From: Thermoplasmatales archaeon
Lineage (GTDB): Archaea; Thermoplasmatota; JASEFT01; JAUWIS01
Assembly (NCBI GenBank): GCA_030019485.1
Contig: JASEEW010000009.1
Coordinates: 1 to 19,872, forward strand
Length of the DNA: 19,872 bases
Reading direction: 5' to 3'
The notes under the pieces are model-generated. The model had not been told where the DNA came from, did not search any database, and saw nothing but the letters and a program-made list of their open reading frames with translations. Position numbers and translations under genes: made by a program. Within the stretch, counting starts at the first letter, position 1, and each line of letters begins with the position of its first letter. Below, piece by piece: positions 1 to 6,245 of this stretch.

Positions 1-1512
1 GATTATATTCGTGATTTGGGTTTTCCTGGTGAAGAGCCGTTCACCAGAGGTGTACATCCGAACATGTACAGAGGTAGGCTCTGGACCATGCGGCTTTTTT
101 CCGGTTATGGTACTGCTGAGGAAACCAACTCCAGATACAAGTATTTACTTCAGCATGGTGAAACAGGACTGAGTGTTGCTTTTCATTTCCCGACACTTTA
201 CGGGTATGATTCTGATCATCCAAAAGCAAAAGGCGAGATAGGGAAATGCGGTGTTGCTATTGACACACTCAAAGACATGGAAATATTGTTTGACGGTATT
301 CCGCTGGATAAAGTATCCACCTCCATGACAATCAACCCCCCAGCACCAGTATTATGGGCCATGTACATGGCAGTTGCAGAAAAACAGGGTGTGAATAGAA
401 ATAAAATTTCTGGTACGATTCAGAATGATATGCTGAAAGAATTCATAGCACAGAAAACCTTCATGCTGCCGCCAGCCCCGTCATTAAAACTTATTGTTGA
501 CACCTTTGAGTTTGGGTGTAAGGAGGTGCCTCTGTGGAATGCTGTCAGCATAAGCGGGTACCATATCAGGGAAGCAGGCTCGACTGCTGTGCAGGAACTC
601 GCGTTTACGCTGGCTGACGGTGTCACATATGTTGAAGAGGCTATTAAAAGGGGGCTTGATGTTGATGATTTTGCACCAAGGCTGAGTTTTTTCTTTAACT
701 CCCATAATGATTTTTTTGAAGAAATCGCAAAGTTCAGGGCGGCGCGCAGAATCTGGTACAGTATAATGAAAAACAGGTTTAATGCAAAAAAGAAAAGGTC
801 GCTGTGGCTGAGATTCCATACGCAAACAGCAGGATGTTCTGCAACCTCACAGCAGCCTGAGATAAACATTATTCGCACAACATTGCAGGCTCTGGCAGCA
901 GTGCTTGGCGGTACGCAGTCACTGCACACAAATTCTTTTGATGAGGCTCTGGCACTGCCTACTGAGAAAGCGGTTAAAATCGCACTGAGGACGCAGCAGA
1001 TAATAGCACACGAAAGCGGCTGTGCGAATGTTGTGGACCCGCTGGGTGGCTCCTATTACGTGGAGTGGCTTACAAATAAAATGGAGGAGGAATGTCTGAA
1101 ATATTTTGACAGAATCGAAACACTGGGCGGGGTGATATCCTGCATAGAAAAAGGTTTTTTCCAGCGTGAAATAGCGCAGAGCGCATACCGGTACCAGAAG
1201 GAAATAGAGGAAAAGAAAAGAACAGTTGTTGGGGTTAACGAGTATGTTGAAGAAGAAAAAAGCCCTATTCCGGTACTAAAAATTGATCCTGAGGTCGAAA
1301 AGAAACAGATAAAACGGCTGCAGAAAGTGAGGAAAGAAAGGGATAAATCCAAGGTGGAGCGCCAGCTTGACCGGCTGGGAGAAGGAATTGATAGAAACGA
1401 AAACCTGATGCCGTATTTTATAGAATGTGTTAAGGTTTATGCAACACTTGGTGAGATATGTGATGTGCTGCGCGAAAAATATGGTGTGTACAAGGAAGTG
1501 GTAACATTCTAA
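1..1512 (+). CDS. Acyl-CoA mutase catalytic (large) subunit, isobutyryl-CoA mutase-like, 5'-truncated by window
   Basis: B12-dependent carbon-skeleton mutase, TIM-barrel subunit of a split enzyme. The frame is open from base 1, and the first residues (DYIRDLGFPGEEPFTRG) already lie inside the family's conserved N-terminal block, so roughly 20-50 residues lie upstream. Family blocks run in order: RGRLWTMR, GLSVAFHFPT, GYDSDHP, FDGIPLDKVSTSMTIN, SGTIQND, SGYHIREAG (Tyr-His at 559-564, the active-site pair), FRAARR, HTQTAG, LGGTQSLHTNS, VDPLGGSYYVE. Two substrate-pocket residues differ from methylmalonyl-CoA mutase: Phe (97-99) at the Tyr89 position and Gln (451-453) at the Arg207 position. Isobutyryl-CoA mutases are known to carry this pair. 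The HCM-type Asp is absent (Ala), which argues against 2-hydroxyisobutyryl-CoA mutase. An unusual His replaces the Asp of the AFD motif. The B12-binding subunit follows after 11 nt. Family assignment is certain; the isobutyryl specificity is inferred. Confidence 0.93.
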   Translation, partial: DYIRDLGFPGEEPFTRGVHPNMYRGRLWTMRLFSGYGTAEETNSRYKYLLQHGETGLSVAFHFPTLYGYDSDHPKAKGEIGKCGVAIDTLKDMEILFDGIPLDKVSTSMTINPPAPVLWAMYMAVAEKQGVNRNKISGTIQNDMLKEFIAQKTFMLPPAPSLKLIVDTFEFGCKEVPLWNAVSISGYHIREAGSTAVQELAFTLADGVTYVEEAIKRGLDVDDFAPRLSFFFNSHNDFFEEIAKFRAARRIWYSIMKNRFNAKKKRSLWLRFHTQTAGCSATSQQPEINIIRTTLQALAAVLGGTQSLHTNSFDEALALPTEKAVKIALRTQQIIAHESGCANVVDPLGGSYYVEWLTNKMEEECLKYFDRIETLGGVISCIEKGFFQREIAQSAYRYQKEIEEKKRTVVGVNEYVEEEKSPIPVLKIDPEVEKKQIKRLQKVRKERDKSKVERQLDRLGEGIDRNENLMPYFIECVKVYATLGEICDVLREKYGVYKEVVTF

Positions 1513-1520
1513 GGGAGGAG
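1513..1520 (+). promoter_or_regulatory. Shine-Dalgarno of the B12-binding subunit
   Basis: GGGAGGAG begins right after the large-subunit stop and lies 3 nt before ATG 1524. It fixes this start and shows that internal genes of this operon use leadered initiation, unlike the apparently leaderless promoters elsewhere in the window. Confidence 0.7.
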
Positions 1521-1523
1521 GAT

Positions 1524-1916
1524 ATGAAAAAAATTCGTGTATTGATTGCGAAACTTGGTTTAAATGGCCATGACAGGGGTGCTAAGGTAGTGGCAAGGGC
1601 GCTGCGTGATGCAGGCATGGAGGTTATATATACAGGACTGCACCAAACACCTGAACAGGTTATGGAGACCGCAATCCAGGAGGATGTTGATGTGATAGGG
1701 ATAAGTTTGCTGTCAGGGGCACATATGACCCTGTTTCCCATGGTGCAGAAACTGTTAAAAGAGCACAGGATTGATAACATAATGATTATAGGCGGTGGAA
1801 TAATACCTGAAGAAGACAGCTTTAAACTTAAGCAGGCAGGAATTGCAGAAATATTTGGTCCTGGGACAAATACAAAGGATATAGTAAACTTTATTCTTTC
1901 AAAGGTAAAAAAATGA
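1524..1916 (+). CDS. Acyl-CoA mutase B12-binding (small) subunit
   Basis: 130-residue stand-alone cobalamin-binding domain that partners the upstream catalytic subunit. It shows AKLGLNGHDRGAKVVARALR at residues 9-28, YTGLHQTPEQ, ISLLSGAHM (the SxL motif) and IIGGGIIP, ending at the typical GPGT. The lower-ligand histidine (His16) and Lys10 are present, but the family's DxHxxG motif reads NxHxxG: Asn14 (AAT, 1563-1565) replaces the Asp that hydrogen-bonds the cobalt-ligating His. Start ATG 1524 is supported by a strong Shine-Dalgarno GGGAGGAG at 1513-1520, directly after the upstream stop. The stop overlaps the next start by 4 nt (ATGA), so all three genes are probably cotranscribed. Length is normal for archaeal small subunits. 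Confidence 0.95.
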   Translation: MKKIRVLIAKLGLNGHDRGAKVVARALRDAGMEVIYTGLHQTPEQVMETAIQEDVDVIGISLLSGAHMTLFPMVQKLLKEHRIDNIMIIGGGIIPEEDSFKLKQAGIAEIFGPGTNTKDIVNFILSKVKK

Positions 1917-2857
1917 ATTTAGCAGAACATATATTGAATGGTGATAGAAAGGCAGTTGCGAAACTCATCACCCTCGTTGAAAATAACTCACCTGAATCTA
2001 TAAAACAATTAAGTGTTTTACATTCACACTGCGGCAAAGCCCATGTTATTGGTGTAACAGGTGCACCAGGATGTGGTAAAAGCAGTCTTATAGGTAAACT
2101 AACTGCGGAATACCGGAAACTTGGGAAAAGGGTTGGGATAATAGCAATAGACCCCACAAGCCCGTTTACAGGCGGCGCATTCCTTGGTGATAGAATAAGG
2201 ATGCAGGAACATTTTACAGACAAGGATATATTTATTAGGAGTATGGGTTCAAGAGGCTCTTTAGGCGGCATAGCAAAATCCACTGCAGACACTGCAAAAA
2301 TACTTGATGCATTCGGAAAGGATATTATTTTTATAGAAACAGTAGGTGCTGGACAGGCGGATGTGGAAATAGCAAAAATCGCATTAACTTTGCTTGTTGT
2401 TACAATGCCTGGCTCAGGTGATGATGTGCAGGCAATCAAGGCAGGTATTCTTGAGACAGGGGATATTTTTGTGATTAACAAAGCAGACATTCCTGGCACA
2501 GAGCAGGCAGAACTGTATCTGGAGCAGATGCTGAATCTGACTTCTTATCCTGCCGGGAAATGGAAGCCAAGGGTTATGAAAACATCAGCATCGCTCAATA
2601 CCGGAATTGCAGAACTGGTGGATGCCATTCAGTCCCATATGGAATACCTGAAAAAAAGTGGTGAAATAGGAGCCAAACTCAGGGAGAAAGCAAGGGTTGA
2701 ATTCATGGCGCTTGTAAAACAGAATGTTACAAAGTATATTTTAGAGCATGTGATAAAAAAAGGCGAGTTGGAGGAAACCATAGAAAGAATAATCAAACGC
2801 CAGATTGACCCATATTCTGCTGCAGATGAGTTGGTGGAGAGAATTTTTTCAGAATAA
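1913..2857 (+). CDS. meaB: MeaB/ArgK-type G3E GTPase, mutase chaperone
   Basis: P-loop GTPase that in characterised systems gates cofactor loading and protects B12-dependent acyl-CoA mutases (MeaB, MMAA, or the G-domain of IcmF). It is 314 aa, normal for the family. Visible motifs: Walker A GAPGCGKSS (residues 50-58), IAIDPTSPFTGGAFLGDRIR (79-95), FIETVGAGQAD (140-150, Walker B/switch II) and NKAD (189-192, guanine specificity). The C-terminal helical region (about 240-314) fits the dimerisation arm. The start overlaps the B12-subunit stop by 4 nt, indicating translational coupling. The protein does not itself distinguish methylmalonyl- from isobutyryl-CoA mutase partners. Confidence 0.95.
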   Translation: MNLAEHILNGDRKAVAKLITLVENNSPESIKQLSVLHSHCGKAHVIGVTGAPGCGKSSLIGKLTAEYRKLGKRVGIIAIDPTSPFTGGAFLGDRIRMQEHFTDKDIFIRSMGSRGSLGGIAKSTADTAKILDAFGKDIIFIETVGAGQADVEIAKIALTLLVVTMPGSGDDVQAIKAGILETGDIFVINKADIPGTEQAELYLEQMLNLTSYPAGKWKPRVMKTSASLNTGIAELVDAIQSHMEYLKKSGEIGAKLREKARVEFMALVKQNVTKYILEHVIKKGELEETIERIIKRQIDPYSAADELVERIFSE

Positions 2858-2860
2858 TCC

Positions 2861-2884
2861 CCTTTATAAAAATCTTTATAAAGG
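2861..2884. repeat. Perfect AT-rich inverted repeat after meaB
   Basis: CCTTTATAAA, a 4-nt spacer AATC, then TTTATAAAGG: a perfect 10-bp dyad starting 3 nt after the meaB stop. It could be a 3' hairpin of the mutase mRNA. It also contains two TTTATAAA TATA-like boxes, one per arm, so a promoter/operator role cannot be excluded. A second, weaker stem (AGGGGC 2906-2911 with GCCCCT 2930-2935) follows. Confidence 0.5.
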
Positions 2885-2976
2885 TACAGAAGAATTATAT
2901 TTATGAGGGGCACATGTAGCAGGAAAAACGCCCCTTAGAACATGTAAATGTTGTATGAAGTATGCAAATATCGTGA

Positions 2977-2986
2977 CTTAAATATA
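2977..2986 (+). promoter_or_regulatory. TATA-like box of the PKD lipoprotein gene
   Basis: CTTAAATATA is centred about 20 nt upstream of ATG 3001 and 29 nt upstream of in-frame ATG 3010. No Shine-Dalgarno is visible. The spacing suits a leaderless transcript starting at ATG 3010 (MKKEII...). Confidence 0.4.
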
Positions 2987-3000
2987 GGTAAAAACAAGGG

Positions 3001-4197
3001 ATGGCAAACATGAAGAAAGAAATAATAGCAATTTGGATGTGTGCAATACTGCTAGTTGTTTTTAGCAGTGGTTGCATAGATTGGGGAGAGAGTAAAGAAG
3101 AAAATAAGAAGCCTGTTGCAGATGCAGGGATTGATCAAAATATTAGTATAGATGTGATAGTATATTTTAATGGTTCGGCTTCCTATGACCTAGATGGATC
3201 TATAACAAATTACACTTGGAGCTTTGGTGACGGTAACTTTGGATACGGAGTAGCACCCACACACCTCTATACTGAGATAGGAAATTACACGGTAATACTG
3301 ACAGTTACCGACAATGATGGCGCAATAAGCACTGACTTTTGCATTATTAGAGTAAATAATTTCACATTTGTTCTAGAAATGATTGAGAATATAGCATGGA
3401 AACCAGATGGGGGTTATGCCTTAATGGTTGGTGGAGAGGATTTGTTTAAGCCTGATTATCACTACCAAGTTGTGGTTAAATACGATGGTTCTAACATTGA
3501 GATTTTACTAAACAAAAGCTATAATGAAAGTAGTTACTTCACTTTGACAGATGCAGCTTGGAAACCTGATGGAAGTTATGCTCTGATTACGGGAACGAAC
3601 GGAACTGTTTGGAAATATGATGGAGAGAATTTTTTTGTCTTGGATTCGGGTGTTTCTGAACCACTATGGAGCATAGAGTGGAAACCAAACGGCGAATATG
3701 CCTTAATCGTTGGGTATGGTACCATCCTGAAATATGATGGCAACGACTTCATTACTTTCGAGAATGTTCCTCAGGCACAACTATGGGAGATCGCTTGGAG
3801 ACCAGATGGAAGCTATGCCCTCATTACCAGCACATTCAATCGTATAGTTAAATTTAATGGGGATGATTTTGAAATTCTAACAACTGATTATAACAATTAT
3901 AGTTGGCAGCACTTGACATGGGACTCTGATGGAAACTGTGCTTTTGTTACAGGCCAACATAATTACATAAACGGGGCCCATCAGATAATAATAAAGTATG
4001 ATGGTGAGAATTTCACCTTAGTAGAAGGTCCAATCTCTAATTTCATAAGTGGGATACTTTGGAATCCCCATTGGAACAATTATTCATATTACTTTGAAGG
4101 AACTAGAAGTTGGAAACCAGATGGGGAGTATCTGCTAATAGTTGAAAATGGAAAAATAATCAAGGAATACGTCCAACCTATTTCGTGGATGCCTTAG
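3001..4197 (+). CDS. PKD-domain lipoprotein with six-repeat beta-propeller-like region
   Basis: Predicted surface lipoprotein. N-terminus: two Lys, a hydrophobic stretch (residues 7-21) and lipobox FSSGC with Cys25, then a Glu/Lys-rich linker. A PKD domain spans about residues 37-118 (KPVADAGIDQN, FNGSASYDLDG, WSFGDG, HLYTEIGNYTVILTVTDNDG). After it come about six degenerate repeats of 40-50 residues built on [AS]WKPDGxYALI ... KYDGxNFxxL, consistent with a beta-propeller. Many N-x-S/T sites fit an archaeal N-glycosylated exported protein. ATG 3010 is an equally good start and gives a more typical signal peptide. No enzymatic motif is seen; adhesion or cell-surface binding is a guess from PKD/propeller architectures. 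No functional link to the flanking metabolic genes is evident. Confidence 0.85.
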   Translation: MANMKKEIIAIWMCAILLVVFSSGCIDWGESKEENKKPVADAGIDQNISIDVIVYFNGSASYDLDGSITNYTWSFGDGNFGYGVAPTHLYTEIGNYTVILTVTDNDGAISTDFCIIRVNNFTFVLEMIENIAWKPDGGYALMVGGEDLFKPDYHYQVVVKYDGSNIEILLNKSYNESSYFTLTDAAWKPDGSYALITGTNGTVWKYDGENFFVLDSGVSEPLWSIEWKPNGEYALIVGYGTILKYDGNDFITFENVPQAQLWEIAWRPDGSYALITSTFNRIVKFNGDDFEILTTDYNNYSWQHLTWDSDGNCAFVTGQHNYINGAHQIIIKYDGENFTLVEGPISNFISGILWNPHWNNYSYYFEGTRSWKPDGEYLLIVENGKIIKEYVQPISWMP

Positions 4198-4264
4198 AAT
4201 TTGAGGATTGTTGAAAAAGCCTATTCAAAAACACAGGACGTCCTACCTTTCAGCCAGGGGATAG

Positions 4265-6190
4265 TCATGCTTTCCTCATCCTGTCTATGGCTTCTTTTAT
4301 TTCATCAACAGATGCTTCTTCCTCTATTGTGGAAATATCACCAAGGTCTTTTTTAAGCCAGAGTGTTTTCATCACCCTTCTCATTATTTTACCGCTCCTG
4401 GTTTTGGGCAGCGCGGTCACAAACTCTATATCGCGCACTACTACGATAGCGCCTAAGGATTCCCTTACGCTTTTTATAAGTTCTTTTTTTAGTTCATCAG
4501 AAGGCTTGCAGTCTTTTTTCAGGACTACGAATGCGCAGGCCACCTCACCTCTAAGCTCATCAGGCACGCCAGAGACGCCTGCCTCAACAACACCTGGATG
4601 GCTTATTAAAACACTTTCTATTTCCACAGTACCTATCCTGTGTGACGCTATTTTAATCACCTCATCTGCTCTACCTGTGAAATAGATGTAACCATCGGCA
4701 TCGCGCCATGCAGCATCCCCTGTGTAGTATATACCTGAGGTTGCTTTAGTCTTCTCCCAGTACGCCTGTTTATAACCATCTAAATTCTGCCACAGTATCG
4801 GGGTGAGCCCTGGAAAAGGTTTTCTGACCACAAAAATACCTTTTTTATCAGGCGGCAAGCTTTCACCAGTGTTTTCATCAACTATATCTGCATCCAGGCC
4901 GGGAACAGGGATGCCTGCTGAACCAGGCTTCACAGGAAGTAATCCAAGCCCGTAAAAATTTGCCACCATTGGTCCTGAGCTCTCTGTCTGCCACATGTGG
5001 TCAAGCACAGGGATTCTCTTATTAAGAACCTCTTTATACAGCCATTCCCATGCCCCTGGGTTAAGTGCCTCGCCTGCAACAAACACCCTTTCTAAACAGC
5101 TCAGGTCATGCTTCCTTGGCTGCTCTATTCCAAGTTTCATTAAAGCCCTCACACCTGTTGGGGAGGTGAAAACACCGGTAACCTTGTTTCGTTCAATAAC
5201 AGACCACCACATATCATTGTGAGGATAATCTGGTGTGCCTTCATAAAGTATAGAAGTACAGCCTGTAAGCAAAGGTCCATATACATTGTAGCTGTGACCC
5301 ACAATCCAGCCTATATCAGAAGTGCTGAACCAGACATCCGAGCTTTTCAACCCATGAACCCATTTACCCATACAGTAAATATATATCTGGTATCCTCCAT
5401 GGCAGTGAACAGTAATTTTGGGTTTTGCGGTTGTACCCGAGGTAGGCAGCAGGAACAGAGGTTCATTGGATTCTAACTTTACAAAATCACTGCTTGTGTT
5501 TTTACCATGACTCAAAAAATCTTCAAAATAAATATCCCTGCCTTTTTTCATTGATGGTTTTTCCCGGTTTTCATTGTAAACCACTATCTTCTTAATCTGG
5601 TTTGGGAGACAATACCCGGCTGCTTCATCTATGATTTTCTTGTACTCAATTTTACGGCCCCTTCTCGAACCAGATGCCTGTGTGATTATGTACTCTGCAC
5701 CAGAACCAACTGCCCTCTCAGCCACAGCTTTGGGTGAAAAACCTGCAAATATTACCACATGCAGAGCACCTATTCTGGCGCATGCAAGCATTGCAGCAAC
5801 TGAAACAATGTTCATTGGCATGTAGATAACCACCCTGTCACCTTTTTTTACACCAATGACCCTTAAACCAGAAGATATGCTTCTCACAAGAGCTAGTAGT
5901 TCAGAGTAGGTTATTTTTTCAATTTTGCCTGATTCTCCTGACTCATAAATAAAAGCAGGTTTATCCCCAAGACCTTTTTCCACCTTGTAGTCAAGACAGT
6001 TGTATGAAATATTGGTAATGCCGCCAGGAAACCATTTAAAAGTAGGATACTGCTGCTCAAATACTTTATCCCATTTTCTGAACCAGTGAATATCCTCAAA
6101 TGCATTTTCTGCAGATTCATCCCAAAATTTCTCAGGGTTTTCTTCTGCCTTTTTTATGAAAGATTTGATTTGAGCTGGTATTTTTTCCAT
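4265..6190 (-). CDS. AMP-forming short-chain acyl-CoA synthetase (acetyl/propionyl-CoA synthetase-like)
   Basis: ANL-superfamily ligase that makes an acyl-AMP and then an acyl-CoA. Visible: FWDESAENAFEDIHWFRKWDKVF near the N-terminus, phosphate loop TSGTTAKPK, SDIGWIVGHSYNVYGPL, FTSPTGVRAL, VAGEALNPGAWEW, DHMWQTESSGP (A5 motif), YYTGDAAWRDADGYIYFTGR (A7/A8 hinge), and PKTRSGKIMRR with the catalytic Lys near the C-terminus. Trp is kept at the position of bacterial Acs Trp414, which favours a small acyl substrate such as acetate, propionate or possibly isobutyrate. The phosphate loop has Ala in place of the usual Gly (TTAKPK). ATG 6190 gives 641 aa; TTG 6253 would add 21 residues and overlap the upstream gene's stop, and is less likely. 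In this locus the substrate may be isobutyrate or a similar short acid; that is inference. Confidence 0.92.
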   Translation of the reverse strand: MEKIPAQIKSFIKKAEENPEKFWDESAENAFEDIHWFRKWDKVFEQQYPTFKWFPGGITNISYNCLDYKVEKGLGDKPAFIYESGESGKIEKITYSELLALVRSISSGLRVIGVKKGDRVVIYMPMNIVSVAAMLACARIGALHVVIFAGFSPKAVAERAVGSGAEYIITQASGSRRGRKIEYKKIIDEAAGYCLPNQIKKIVVYNENREKPSMKKGRDIYFEDFLSHGKNTSSDFVKLESNEPLFLLPTSGTTAKPKITVHCHGGYQIYIYCMGKWVHGLKSSDVWFSTSDIGWIVGHSYNVYGPLLTGCTSILYEGTPDYPHNDMWWSVIERNKVTGVFTSPTGVRALMKLGIEQPRKHDLSCLERVFVAGEALNPGAWEWLYKEVLNKRIPVLDHMWQTESSGPMVANFYGLGLLPVKPGSAGIPVPGLDADIVDENTGESLPPDKKGIFVVRKPFPGLTPILWQNLDGYKQAYWEKTKATSGIYYTGDAAWRDADGYIYFTGRADEVIKIASHRIGTVEIESVLISHPGVVEAGVSGVPDELRGEVACAFVVLKKDCKPSDELKKELIKSVRESLGAIVVVRDIEFVTALPKTRSGKIMRRVMKTLWLKKDLGDISTIEEEASVDEIKEAIDRMRKA

Positions 6191-6245
6191 GGGTTGGGTA
6201 TAACAGTTTGAAATTAAAAGTTTTATGTTTTCGCTGCTGTGTTTA

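Noticed and set aside
420..929. 169-aa minus-strand open frame inside the mutase gene
   Set aside because: Fully antisense to a strongly conserved coding region, with no recognisable motif.
1..1512. Plain methylmalonyl-CoA mutase annotation
   Set aside because: Overall similarity supports the family, but both carboxylate-binding residues are replaced by the pair known from isobutyryl-CoA mutase.
1..1512. 2-hydroxyisobutyryl-CoA mutase
   Set aside because: That enzyme has Ile at the Tyr89 position and an extra Asp in the SVxFD block; here these are Phe and Ala.
1891..2499. 202-aa minus-strand open frame inside meaB
   Set aside because: Antisense shadow of conserved meaB motifs; no start signal and biased composition.
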